A stretch of 64,000 nt of DNA from Seiridium cupressi (Eukaryota > Ascomycota > Sordariomycetes > Amphisphaeriales > Sporocadaceae), in NCBI GenBank assembly GCA_036674765.1, contig JARVKI010000049.1, forward strand, positions 1 through 64,000, given 5' to 3'. Of this stretch, positions 23,597 through 35,238 are shown one piece after another. Within the stretch, counting starts at the first letter, position 1. Every line of letters starts with the position of its first letter. Both the position numbers and the translations under genes were made by a program. The notes under the pieces are model-generated. The model was not told the DNA's origin and did no database searches. It saw nothing but the letters and a program-made list of their open reading frames with translations.

Positions 23597-25405
23597 AGAC
23601 CAAGCAGCCCCCAAGTCCCCCCTCGAGCCCGCATTGGATTGAAATCAGATGCCAGGAACATGCACTGACGATTGACCTTCTTTCCCCAGGATTGGCCAGC
23701 AGTCGGCAAGTAACAGGAACGACACCGGCTCCCTGCAACACGACTGCCGCTGCTGCACTTACTGCTCCTACCACCACGACCACCATCACTACTTCTACTA
23801 CTACTGTTACTACTGTTACTACCACGAGTACCAATATTACACTAACCTGTCACTGCTGGTTTTTTCTCCCTATCCTGCCTGTCCCTCCCCCCTTTTTTTT
23901 TCTTCTAAATTTTTTTTTATTCGTTTCGAGTACTTTTGCAACAACGATTCCTTGAAAGGGAAAAGAGACAAATCAGGCCACTTCGGTTTCTACATTGCAT
24001 CGTGATATTACTTGAACGTCAAGGAGCCCAGCCGCGGCTATCGGTTTTGGGTACATAGGGGGACGGAAAGTACTTATGGGACTTCAACATATCGATTTGG
24101 GCTTGGACCGAGGACAAACTCGTCGCAAGCTAAACCATCGTTCAAACGCCTCACACTCGCACGCGTTCTCGCATAGATTTCCTCCTACCACGCATTCACC
24201 CCCCAACACCTAGGCCTTGCATCCCTCGAGGTACTCGTAGAGGCCCAGGATTTGTTGGCTTCCCCGTGTAGGCAGTCAGTAACGTCTGACGGCAAATCTG
24301 TGACCTTACCCGAGTCATTGCAACCAGGGCAAGGCCACAAAAATCATTATAGAAACGAGCGTTGCCAGTCTGATCTTTCTGTCCATCCTCTGCAGCATCT
24401 CAACCGCTTGGCTTTACTTTTTTCGACCAGGCTTCCCGACCGAGCCCGCATCAATTACGGGATACTGGGCCCCCAGTAGTACCGGATCTCATCGTCCAGG
24501 CCGCGAACGAGGTCGGACGCCCGTCATTCTTGGCTCTCCCGAGTCCCCTCGAAGCTTAAATACGCTTCCAGCAGCCTCCTCGTTATAGTGCCCAAGCTTT
24601 GGCTCCCCCCTGGAACGTCTTGTACCTTATGGTGCCGTGGGCTTCTCTACCCCAAAAAAGCACAGATATGTGAGACTGCGATTACATCTATTCAACGCCG
24701 GACGAAACTTAAATTGGCACGAGTAGCCACTGTGCTCCGAGACCTTTCCCACTTGGAGCTTCACCAGTTCGCGCCTCTTCTGCAGTGGACGGATTTCCGG
24801 CATACGGCCTTTTGTACAATAGTTGATGGGAAACCTTCTCATCTTTGGCTTGCCAGACACTTCTGTTGCTCTACGTTACCTGCGCAAGTTCCACCCTCGA
24901 CAGAACACGAACCACAGAAATCCTGGGGTCTATTTCCAAAGGGTCCTCTCTAGGCACCATTCCGCCGCCATAGGGCAGAATCGAAGCGTCTCCCACCACA
25001 GGTCTGCTATTAGTATCTAGGCGCATCTTTTTTGCCAGAAAACCACCTCATAAATGCGGCTTTGGCGGCTTTACACAATCGAAGACACACTCGTCCGCAC
25101 TCAACCTTTTGCTGAAAACCTTGAAGTGTCCGCGACATACTTTTGCTTAATCAGCTTCGGAAAATAAAGGACCAACTGACGAGGGTGTGTGCTACCCTTG
25201 ACTGATATTGACCACATTAGCTTTCTTGGGGTCGATTTGGCTTCGGCTGGATATCCCAAGCGACAAACTTCCTTCTGCAACGACTTAGTTTCCTAGTCAG
25301 GAACCATAAGAGCTCGTCCAAGGCAAATTATTTGGAGCCTCAAACTCAGTCGTTACAACGTTATCAACAACGTTACTTCCGTCCAGTGTTTCTGCTTTTG
25401 CTGCG

Positions 25406-26980
25406 ATGAACCGGCCATCAGGAGGAGGTATGTCCGGAGTAGCTTCAGCGACCACCCAGTCTGGTGCTGGAGCTCCTCTGGAGCCCACCTGGCAGGGTTA
25501 TTGCGGCAGCACAATGGACGCACTCTATCTGATTGAGTGGTGTCTCCGAGGCTCGGGGAAGCATGTCCCACGGCGGCCGCACGACCGCGAGAGGGCGGAC
25601 CTGATTGCGAGTGGCAATATCTTCATCTACGAGGAGCATGCAAGCGGCATCAAGCGTTGGACCGACGGCGTGCCTTGGAGCCCCAGTCGTATCTTGGGCA
25701 ATTTTCTCATCTATCGGGAGCTGGACAAACCATTCGAGCCAGGCCAGAAGAAGAAGGCCAAGCCCAAGAAGGAGAATGGGGTGACCAAGGCGACGAGCAC
25801 CCAGCGATCTAGCTCTATCGGCCATTCTGGAATGATGGCCATGGGAAATGCTGCAGCGTCATCATCGTCCAATTCGTTCAGCAGCCAGAATGGCTCCAGC
25901 CAGGGAGATGCTGAGACTCGAGCTTTGGTTGGATCCTTGGTCGACAGCTACCAGTTCAAGCAGGATGGACTCATCAAGAAGACCATCAGCCTCTCCTACA
26001 ACAACATCACGCACCACATTGTCTCCTACTACACCATTGAGGATGTCAAGTCAGGAACGCTCCAACGCCCCAGCGAGACCTTTTTGAGAGGATACCCCCC
26101 TCGCCCAGAGCTTATACAATCAAGCAACTTCCGGGCCCCTGTGGACGACAACGACATATTTGTTATGCCCGATGATCCTCGGTTTGGCAGCTATGATCCC
26201 CGTTCCTTTGACGACGGCAGATATGTCATGCCCGCCATGTACCCCGCTAGCGTGCCTCGATCGATGTCGGTTCCGACGGTTCCAAGCGTTACCAATATGC
26301 ACCTTGGCTACCAGACGCAGTACATCCCGCAGCAGAACTACGCGGTGCAGCAGTCACCGACAACCACAATGCCCCCAAGTCACCACGGGCTGCCTTCGGC
26401 CTATCCTCAAACCCCAGCGCCGGCCTATCCGTACGAACGATACGCGTCGCAAGATCAAAATTACACCATCCCTGGCCACACGCCCCCGAACGCTCTCAGG
26501 CGAAATACCGCGGTATATGGAGCTAATGGCACCGGCCACCACTCTTTTACAGCCCCGTCCCTTCCCCGGAGCCAGCTGAGCAATAGCGCGGTGCTCCCCA
26601 GCAACGGCGATGCCAACCACAGCCTAAGCAGCGGCTCCTTTGGCACTAACCCGGATATCTACGGAGCCGCACAGGGGACGTCGACGAACTCCAGCCACCA
26701 ACTGCCCTACGATTCGAGCTCAGCCGCGCCGAACAATAACTCTTACACTTCGCAGAATTCCGCGTCGTCTTCATTTGATGCGCTGCCGCACCCGCAGAAC
26801 AGCACGAGCTCGTCAGCCGCCGTTCCGTCTGCTGCGGATTATGACGGGCCAATCCCCAGTACCAACGGAAGTGCGGCATTTCACTCCACAAGTGGAGGAG
26901 CTACTCCAGATGAGCTGCTGCCGCCTCGAGGCGGTGGTCCCGAGTGGGGGAATGGCAATTTCTCGCAGTACCAGCATTAA
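25406..26980 (+). CDS. SGE1: WOPR-domain transcription factor, Sge1/Ryp1/Wor1 type
   Basis: Intronless gene for a 524-aa regulator of the Gti1/Pac2 (WOPR) family. Family members are master regulators of morphological switching, conidiation, effector or secondary-metabolite expression in Candida, Histoplasma and Fusarium. The first WOPR half is at about residues 28-107 (TWQGYCGSTMDALYLIEWC ... RWTDGVPWSPSRILGNFLIY). The second half is at about 180-211 (YQFKQDGLIKKTISLSYN, then HHIVSYYT). A linker of about 70 residues with a KKKAKPKK basic patch separates them. The KRWTDG string around residue 83-88 is the conserved motif noted in this family as a possible PKA site. The C-terminal 300 residues are Pro/Ser/Asn/Gln/Tyr-rich and likely an activation region. 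I favour Sge1/Ryp1 over the Pac2 paralogue because of WSPSRILGNFLIYREL. The upstream region is over 5 kb long. Confidence 0.92.
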   Translation: MNRPSGGGMSGVASATTQSGAGAPLEPTWQGYCGSTMDALYLIEWCLRGSGKHVPRRPHDRERADLIASGNIFIYEEHASGIKRWTDGVPWSPSRILGNFLIYRELDKPFEPGQKKKAKPKKENGVTKATSTQRSSSIGHSGMMAMGNAAASSSSNSFSSQNGSSQGDAETRALVGSLVDSYQFKQDGLIKKTISLSYNNITHHIVSYYTIEDVKSGTLQRPSETFLRGYPPRPELIQSSNFRAPVDDNDIFVMPDDPRFGSYDPRSFDDGRYVMPAMYPASVPRSMSVPTVPSVTNMHLGYQTQYIPQQNYAVQQSPTTTMPPSHHGLPSAYPQTPAPAYPYERYASQDQNYTIPGHTPPNALRRNTAVYGANGTGHHSFTAPSLPRSQLSNSAVLPSNGDANHSLSSGSFGTNPDIYGAAQGTSTNSSHQLPYDSSSAAPNNNSYTSQNSASSSFDALPHPQNSTSSSAAVPSAADYDGPIPSTNGSAAFHSTSGGATPDELLPPRGGGPEWGNGNFSQYQH

Positions 26981-28516
26981 GAAGGGCGGGCACGGGTCGA
27001 GGACGTGGTTTCTGTACGGCTTGACTAATATGTGGGATTGGGTAGAGTTTCTTTTGCCGTTCTTTGGGTCTTTGCATTCTCGGTCGTCTGGCAAAACATT
27101 TCACTGTGGTGCATCGGATTGGGGCTTTTTGCATGGAAGGAAAGGACTAGTCTATAACGGAGTCGGGGGTTCTTTGCTTTTGTGATTCCAGGGTCCCGAG
27201 GCAGCCGCCTGATTTGAAGGACTGTCTCGAGCAATTGGCGGTGGGGAGCCCCTATGTGGGCCGTGTGCTTATACAAAAGAAAAGGCGGAATGGAATGAAT
27301 GGAGTTGCCAGGGGTTGCATTGGGGACGGGGACAACCACACTGATACCACTATCCCAAAGCGCAATTTTTCAAGAGATGTATTTGATCCATCATGGTTTG
27401 TAGTACCATCCATGCTCAATATAGCCGGGAGAACATGCAGCAGAGTGTCAGTGTCTCTTGAAGATGTTGTGATATTATTGCTATGCCGGCGTGATCTTGT
27501 AAAGCTTGGCCGGTCGAGGGCGTTCAAACACCCATGATGTATATACGATATAGCATACAACTAACCCAGGGGTCTCGCCCGGCCACAATGGGAGAGGCTA
27601 TCTCATTGCGATGCATATGTTAGGCGTCACACCAAGGTCGCGAATACGTGTATCGACAGGACTCTGGGATATCTTGCACGCTGGGCTGGAGCGTCGTGTG
27701 GGCAACGTTGGCTTCGGTGCCCAGCACCTGACGACCAAGGACCTGCCACATTCTCACTACTGTCCGACATGGAGCCCCAAGTCAGAAGGACAATGCAGAG
27801 CACGAGCCGATGGAATGCGATGCGATGTCGTGGCTGACCGATGGAGAAGGCAGGCGCTAGAGGGGGGCTCTGACTAGCGCGCGGAAGCCAGCTGCGCGTG
27901 TGCCATGGCCGGCCGCCGACGGGCAGCAGGCAGTCACGACCGACTCCACCCCTCCCGCCGGCGACCGACTTGCAGCTCTAGTGGAGCAGACGTGCTTACA
28001 TACATACATGAGGCGTGCTGGGCCAGGGCCAGATAGACTTTGGCGCTAAACACGGTGCCAGCCAGAGCTTTTCGCGACTGTGTGGGAGCGCTCGCAAGCA
28101 ATGGCTGCACCAAGTTACAACAAAGGAACTGCAGCAGCTATCGACGCATAGCCCTCCGGAACCCTACCCGCGGCCGCAGAGACAGACCTTGACAAGCCAG
28201 CTAACGTTAGGTGCAACCATCTCCGTGGCGTTCTCTGCCCAACGCCTGGTTGAGCTCGTTCGGAACCCGTACCGAGTACGCGCATCCGTACCTTACGTCA
28301 CGTGTCTTACCAAACCGAATAGGGGCCACGGCTACTGCTGCATAGCATCCGCTACCCAACAAGTCGTCGTTCTTCGCCTGCCAAGCTGTCCTCCCGACGG
28401 CGGGATCGAGATAGCCACCGAGAGAGGGGGCCAGGAGTAGAACCACGGTTCGACCGAGAGCAGGACGAGTGGCAACCAGCAGCAGTTCCCGTTCACGATA
28501 TTATGAGACCATCGAC
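26981..28516. other. Intergenic region WOPR gene to CRD1
   Basis: About 1.5 kb. The left part is probably the WOPR 3' UTR and the right part the CRD1 promoter. A short CATA-repeat lies near 28000-28012 and a palindromic CACGTG hexamer near 28301-28306. No gene is seen. Confidence 0.5.
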
Positions 28517-30377
28517 ATGATGCCTTCGGTCTTACACGGCGCCGCCCGCGCTGCCTTTCCACTTGGTTCTGACACACGCGTTGCTCTGCCATCACTAAAC
28601 CTTAACCCGGCACGCGTAGCTTCGAGGACTAAGAGCACGCTTGTTACGCTGAAACCAGCACCGTTATCTCTGCAGCCGTGCATCTCGAGGTCGTTACATC
28701 TCAAGTCGGCTGCTGCTACTACCGCTTCAGCACATGCCCCTCAACCTCAGGATGCCATGGCCTGTCAAAGCTCGTGGACAGCAGCTCGACGCATCGGGGC
28801 TCGTGTTGGCACTGCTACGGGCATCGTCAACTCTCCCCGGCCTTGTCTAACCCCGGTGGCCGCGGCCTCGAGGAATGCTGGCTACAGCCTCGGGAATGGC
28901 ATTGAGCGGCGGACCTTGAGCAGATACCTCTCGTTCAAGGCAAGCTGCCGCGCCCGTGAGGGGAAATCTGGAAACGAACAGTATGTCCCCAACTCCAAGC
29001 ACGTCGCGTCATCATCCAGTGCTCTTTAGCCAAGGTCGGCGACTTCAAGCCATAGGGAATTGCGGCCGCTCAGGCTCAATATGGTCATCTTAGAGTTCTA
29101 CTGCTGGAGAAACTCCATGGCCCCCTTGTCTCGCACTCTTGCTACATGCTACATCGTATCTGATACTAGCGTCCCCCGGAACCCGTGGCAGCAATCCAAG
29201 AGACACGCACAGCTGCTAACCTCAGATCAATAGACCTACCGCTTCGCCGTCAGGTCTTAGGAAGGTCCTCCCCAAGTCCATCGGCGCTGTGCTGACACCG
29301 CACGAGAATATCTACACGGTGCCGAACCTGCTGACATTCAGCCGGCTCATTGCGGCCCCCTTCATTGGCTACGCCATACTTCACGATGCCCACGTTTGGG
29401 CGTTGAGTCTCTTCGTTTATGCTGGCGTGTCGGATCTGCTTGACGGATGGATCGCACGCCGCTGGAACCTGCAGACTGTTGTCGGCAGTGTCGTTGATCC
29501 CATGGCCGACAAAGCACTCATGACAATCTTGACAGTGTGCCTGGCGGCTCAGGGGTCGTTGCCAGGTAAGTTGACTCTCCACCACATTTTAGCCATCTTT
29601 CGGGATTGTCTCTACCCAGTGGGGACCTGCAATTTTTCCCTCTTGGTTCGAACTCGGCTTTGCAAAAAGGTTTATACTAACCATGCTCGACACTCAAGTC
29701 TGGCTAGCAGTTATCATCCTCGGCCGGGATGTAGGGCTTGCCATCTCGGCCATATACTACCGGTGGATTTCGTTGCCGCCTCCCAAAACCTTTACTAGGT
29801 ATTGGGACTTCAGCCTCCCATCGGCTGAAGTGCGCCCCACCACTATCAGCAAGTACAATACGTTCCTCCAGCTTGCTCTCATGGGATCGACCGTTGTGGC
29901 GCCCCTGGTGACGGGGATTGAGATTGGGCCGGCCTTGGTTGGATTGCAGTAGGTTCCCCCTCCACAATCGCTGCCTGCATGCCTGTCATAGCCGCTCTTC
30001 CGCGGGTGATCGGGTCGATCCAGCTAGACCCCGAGTCAATTGCCACAAATTATAGACCTTGCTACTTTAAACGTGGTGCGCCAACAGTAGCGGCATCTCC
30101 CATCACCATTGGTCACTGGCTGATCAAGGCGCTCATGGCACGGTACTGGTACTCATGGTTCTCAAAGTCTAACGGCCAGATATGCCGTGCTCTCACAAAA
30201 TGCCCGAAGATCATTTTCAGATCAAGTCATGCTAATAAACGTGATAGATACATTGTAGCGACGACGACTATATGGAGCGGGCTCAGCTATGTTTTCAGCA
30301 AAGATGCGGTGAAGATCCTCTCAAACGCCAAGAACAAGGAAATTTCGGCAGACACGGAGGAATCGAAAAAGCCGTAA
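28517..30377 (+). CDS. CRD1: Cardiolipin synthase, mitochondrial (CDP-alcohol phosphatidyltransferase)
   Basis: Makes cardiolipin from CDP-diacylglycerol and phosphatidylglycerol in the inner mitochondrial membrane. The proposed exons 28517-28980, 29234-29565, 29699-29948 and 30248-30377 give 391 aa. The complete CDP-alcohol phosphotransferase motif DGx2ARx8Gx3Dx3D is at residues 225-247 (DGWIARRWN ... GSVVDPMAD). TVPNLLTFSRLIAAPFIGY before it is typical of cardiolipin synthases. The N-terminus (MMPSVLHGAARAAF, rich in Arg/Ser/Ala, few acids) looks like a mitochondrial presequence, and the first 150 residues are poorly conserved. Introns of 253, 133 and 299 nt are long for this window. The first junction is the least certain, since an alternative donor at 28956 is possible. 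The catalytic exon is certain. Confidence 0.9.
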
Positions 30378-32716
30378 ATCTTGTCCTAGAAGCGTCTTTC
30401 TGGCCTGCGCACTCTTGACACTATGATGCTGCTTTCAAACGGCGGCGAAGTGGAGGTACGGCAGAACCCACGGGATGTCGGTGTCGACTCTAGTGAAGCC
30501 GGCGCGCGGGCCCGCCCCAAGGTCGCATTTGGCAGCGGCTATTTGCATTCGTGGATATCGGGACGCAGTGCGGCTCTGCATGTATTATTGAAATCCCAGT
30601 CACAGGGGCTTTGCCAGGTCTCACTAGCACCCCCAGATAACCAATCACATTCATCAATTGCATTTTCCTTGCACCTCAGTCCTACAGAGTCGGGTGTGAT
30701 TGGACGATCAAGCGAGCTGGAAGTCAGTCATGCCTGCCTGTGGCCATCTGGGAAGCAAGGTGATGTCGATGCAGATCATTTCCTTTGTTGTGTATAATGG
30801 AAACTCTGAAAACAAATGCGCATGGCGTGAGTAGGTATTTCTGTATGCGACAAGGATTCTCATTTCCGCTGGTCTGCGGGTTGATTCCGCGAAGAAAAAA
30901 AGAGAGATAAAAGCAACAAGACGAAGAGGGTAAAAGAAAGAGGCAGTGGATGCCATGGCAACCAAAGACGCATACCCGGGTGTATCGGGTATCTCTACCT
31001 CTGTCTCTGCTGCATAGGATTCATTCCTCAAACTAGGGCAGGTACAATGCTCCAAATCTGATCCTAAACAATGACGCTCGGCGAAGATCCCAGTTTCTAG
31101 ATCTCTTTCGACGCAAGCTAGTGCTGCATATGACTGGGATATTTCGACATCAAGAACGCCATCCGTCGATCTAGTTGCTTTTCCTCCTCCCCATTTGGGG
31201 AGGGGATATTGATGATCAGCACAGAGCCTGCCGTTTCTCCCATACGCAATCCCTTGCCGCCTCACGGCAATGCTTTCCGATAGGGTTTATGGCGTGCATG
31301 AACGAACAAATCTCCAATATCCTCCCATTTCTGATAAATCACGGCACGGGACGGGGGTTGCAGGGCTGAGGCGTTGTCGATCATGTTTCTGAGCAGGCTT
31401 CGGCTTTGTGGCTGCCGGGCCAGGCCTTGCGATCTATAATTTCTCACTTTTCGATCAAGATGTGCTAGCTGGAAAAGAAAAGACTGACGCCTCTAGTGCG
31501 GACGTCATTACGGACCATTCCGCTGCAGAATTAGGCCTACAGACGTGATCAATGCCCTGTCTCAGAGTTGCATTGTAAACGTTTATCGGCCGTACACCGG
31601 ACGCCACTCCAGTCTGTGGCTGAGACATATTCTGGTCGCAGAGTTGAGACCTTGATGGGCGCTGGCGAATAGGAGATAAAGCTCATGCGCAGAGAGTTTC
31701 CGAAACAGATACTTGGGACGACATGAGAGATATCGAGATACTTCTTGTTGGAGTATCCTGATCTGCCCACGCCTTGAAAAAAAAAAAAAAAAAAAAGATG
31801 CCCTCACCTCGAGGGGTGGACCGCAAACATATTCAGTGGCTCACCGGGACCGACGGGGACGTTCAGTGTCACAATCGCATGACTTTTTAGTGAGACTGGG
31901 TAGGTTTTGAGCTTCTTTTCCTGATGTCATTCTGATCCTGCCTGCTGCTTGCTTCCTATCGTTGCAGCTGCTCCTGCTGCCGCCGCCGGCATTCCCAAAC
32001 CGGAGGGAAGTGGTCGATCCATTCGGGGCTGTTTCGAAAAAAGAGCCTCTTTCCCCTCTCTTGAGTCTGAGAGATCGTTCTGGCGCTGGCGATTCATTTG
32101 GGGTAGCCCACAAAGAGGGGAAGGGGAATCTTGGGCCAATCTTCATGCATGGAGCGAGTCGTGGGCTGAATTACGCACTTGAAGAATCAAAGGGCAAGCA
32201 AGACACGGCGACCTCGGTGAGCGGGGAACAGGGAACAAGGCGAACAGCTGTTTGTGTCGTCTAGAGATGATAATGACGTTGCGGGTTGGGGGTTTGGAGT
32301 CAGATAAGCTAGCGCTTTGAGAAGGGCTGCGAGATTCGCTGAAGCGCAGCAAGCTTTTGCTGCTACCACATGGGCTGTGGTACTCGAACTAGAGGCGCAT
32401 CAAATTCACATGGCATTAGGATGAGGATCGTACCTTTGGTGGTATGGCGGTGTGGTGATGGAGACGGATCATCTTTGAAGTATGGCCGTGTAGGAAAAAA
32501 TATCAGCATAATCATACAGTGGATCTCATGAAGTTGTAACAGTTGAATCCAAGCCGAATCAGTCGCGTCCTGCTGTCTGTGACATGCTCTTCCAGTGTAC
32601 AACTTGTAATATTCTTCGTGACTACTCATAACTGTACAAAAGTAGTTATATGCTCATATGTTACAATTCTTACATATCAGTACAGCCCAATTCGTCTGTT
32701 TGTTCGATTTCTCCTT
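30378..32716. other. Intergenic region between CRD1 and MTO1 (convergent)
   Basis: About 2.3 kb between two convergent genes, unusually long for paired 3' ends. It includes a poly-A run of about 20 near 31777-31797. Short frames on both strands show no domain, and several lack an ATG. A non-coding transcript or a decayed gene cannot be excluded, but nothing supports one. Confidence 0.45.
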
Positions 32717-34854
32717 TTATGGCAGTTCGCTGCCCCTAGCCTCCGCATCTAGACTGTCGACTTCCTCCCCAAGAGGTGCTAGTTCATCGCGGCCTTGCAT
32801 CGCCTCCTTGAATCTTTCACTTCTTGTCACGAAGCCCAGTAATCTCACACAACCTGCGGGCGTCATGCCCTCGATTCTCCGGGCCTGCCCCAAATTCTCT
32901 GGACGGGTGACGTTGAGTATAGCCTTCTCGTGGAAGGATAGCCCGAAGATGCTGTCATAGTCCAGATCGGTGGGCAGTTGAAGGGACTCATCCTTGGCGA
33001 AGAGTGCTTGCTCGCTTCGTTGCATGGCTACGTATGGTGCATATACGGCCTCGATAGCTACGCGAGACTGGATGCGTGTGTTGTAGTGGTCAATTTCGGG
33101 AATGCGGTCACGAAGATCGGGTAACTTGACACCTGCCAAACGCAATATCTCGAGAGCTGAGCGACGCTTGGTGTCGGATCTCGTCTTGAAGCCTGCGGCT
33201 ATCCAGTGGGGTGTGGCCAGTTTATATGACTGGAGCCGCTCGGTCAACTCTTCCATCTGTGTCTTCGTATCACTATAGTGAGACCAGCGCTTATCGCTGA
33301 CTACACCCCACTCACGACCCATCGCCGTCAGACGCAGGTCTGCGTTGTCAGCGCGGTGGGACATGCGGTACTCGGAACGGCTCGTGAACATCCTGTACGG
33401 CTCTGAGACGCCCTTCGTGATAAGGTCGTCGATCATGACTCCAATGTAACCGTCGGCTCGGGTCAGAGTCATGGGGGATTTGCCCTGCGCAGCACGACCA
33501 GCGTTGATTCCAGCGATGACTCCCTGCCCAGCTGCCTCTTCATAGCCAGTTGTGCCATTGATTTGACCGGCAAGATAAAGACCAGAGATGGCTTTCGTCT
33601 CGAGGGTCGACTTCAGACTCCGCGGGTCCACGTAGTCGTATTCGACACCATATCCAGGTTGCACCATGGTGACATTCTCAAGTCCGGGAATGGTACGCAG
33701 CAATTGTTCCTGTGCCTCAGCCGGGACGGTCATAGACAGTCCATTGGGGTAGATGAGGTCGCCGTCAAATCCCTCAGGTTCTAGCCACACGATGTGTCGC
33801 GGCTTCTCTGGAAACTTGATGATTTTCGACTCCAACGAGGGACAGTAGCGAGGCCCCTTGACACTTTCGCGGATGTGTATCGTCTTGTCGAGGTTTGCAC
33901 GCACCACATCGTGTGTGGCATCGTTTGTGTAGGTAGCCCAGCAGAGTAGTTGGTCCTGGACCGAGACCGTTTCGTTGAGGTAGCTGAACGGGTTTGGCGG
34001 ATCGTCTCCCTTTTGCTCCTCTAGTATCTTGTAATCGATGCTTCCTTTTGCCAGCCGCGGCGGTGTCCCCGTCTTCAGCCTGCCAAGCTGAAACCCGGCG
34101 TCCTTGAGTGATTTGCTCAGTCCAAACGTGGCTTTTTCGCCTATCCTACCGGCCGGATACTTCTCAAGTCCGATGTGTATCTCGCCTCCCAAGAAGGTTC
34201 CTGTCGTGATGATGATCTGGCTCGTCGGGAGGACTTCCCCTGATTCCAGCCTCACACCTGTGATTTTGCTCCTTGGCTTTCCACCAGCCGGGCCTGCGTC
34301 TTCGCCAACCACGATATCGCTGACACTCCCCGGGATGATGCTTAAGTTCGGATACGTTTCCAATCCTTCGCGCATATGCTTCTGGTACAGCGTACGGTCG
34401 ATCTGCGCTCGGGGGCCCCAAACCGCCGGGCCTTTCCTTCGGTTCAAGACCTTGAACTGTACGCCGGCCTTGTCGATGATACGCCCCGCGACGCCGTCGA
34501 GCGCGTCAATTTCTCGCAAAATCGTGCCCTTCCCGATTCCCCCAAAGGATGGGTTGCAAGAACATACGCCCAGATTGTCGAGTTTCGGCGTGATGAGTGC
34601 GGTTCGGGCGCCAGATCGGGCAGCTGCAGCGCAGGCTTCGGTACCGGCATGACCGCCACCAACCACGACGACATCGAATGGCCTGTAACAGTCTTGTCAA
34701 TCCATGTTCTTGCGTTTGTCGCATGCAGATGCGCGAACCTAGCGTCTTGTGCGACGGAGGCGAATGTCCTGCGTTTGGCGCATGGTGGAGGAAAACGTCT
34801 CCGTCCGATTACGGTCGGCCGACTCAGGCCGCGAGGTGCCCATGCCTTCTTCAT
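32717..34854 (-). CDS. MTO1: Mitochondrial tRNA uridine modification protein MTO1 (MnmG/GidA)
   Basis: FAD-dependent subunit of the enzyme that, with the MSS1/MnmE GTPase, builds the 5-carboxymethylaminomethyl group on wobble U34 of mitochondrial tRNAs. Two exons, 34854-34739 and 34682-32717, give 693 aa, close to yeast Mto1. The first exon encodes a basic presequence ([20 protein letters not shown]). The splice yields [19 protein letters not shown], the dinucleotide-binding loop at about residues 42-54. Further family signatures are [40 protein letters not shown] and [10 protein letters not shown]. The 56-nt intron has an unusual donor, GTTCGC, with a normal TTACAG acceptor. No other donor in the interval keeps the frame. 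Confidence 0.95.
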
Positions 34855-35238
34855 TGTGGAAATGTTCGGCGCAGTCAAAAATAAGTAGACGACGTTGTAG
34901 TCCTTTTCCCAGAAGCGCGCAGTTCGGAAATTCTGGATAAGCGATAGTGCTGGCAGTTTGGGGGTCTAATTTAGCAGGCGGTAAGTGCCGAGATCGCCAT
35001 TTAGGGTAGGCGGTAAGAGCTATAGTTGGTGTAGATCATCGTCCCCAGGGTGGAAGACTGAACACGAACTGAACACTGCTGTTTACTACATGACGAGATC
35101 TGGTTTTAATTTTATTTCCCAGTGTCTTCTGTGAATGTATGAAGTTGTGGTATGATCATGTCGAACGCTAGCGTTTGACGCTGATGTGATCTTAAAGTAC
35201 TTATTATGTTGTATGTATTTGTACGGTGCTGCATTATA
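34855..35238. other. Spacer between VPS45 3' end and MTO1 start
   Basis: About 380 bp serving as the VPS45 3' UTR and the MTO1 promoter, since both genes run leftward. Nothing else is recognised. Confidence 0.5.

Larger units (their letters stand above)
20235..25405. other. Long non-coding region upstream of the WOPR regulator
   Basis: About 5.2 kb with no gene I can support. It contains a T/A homopolymer cluster near 21829-21885, a CACCAG hexanucleotide array near 23.5 kb, ACT/ACC trinucleotide tracts near 23.77-23.83 kb and a strong pyrimidine-rich run near 23.87-23.94 kb that resembles a fungal core promoter. The roughly 1.4 kb between that run and the ATG at 25406 may be a long 5' leader. 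Plus-strand reading across the CACCAG array gives a Ser/Thr-repeat frame that is a by-product of the repeat, not a gene. Confidence 0.5.

Noticed and set aside
23407..23955. 182-codon plus-strand frame with Ser-Thr repeats
   Set aside because: It exists only because the CAGCAC microsatellite keeps frames open. The rest is low complexity without a domain, and the opposite strand is equally open.
28469..28516. Earlier start for CRD1
   Set aside because: The upstream codon is GTG; the first ATG in frame is at 28517 and already gives a presequence-like N-terminus.
30423..30797. 124-codon plus-strand frame after CRD1
   Set aside because: Begins 46 bp after the CRD1 stop, no domain, likely 3' UTR.
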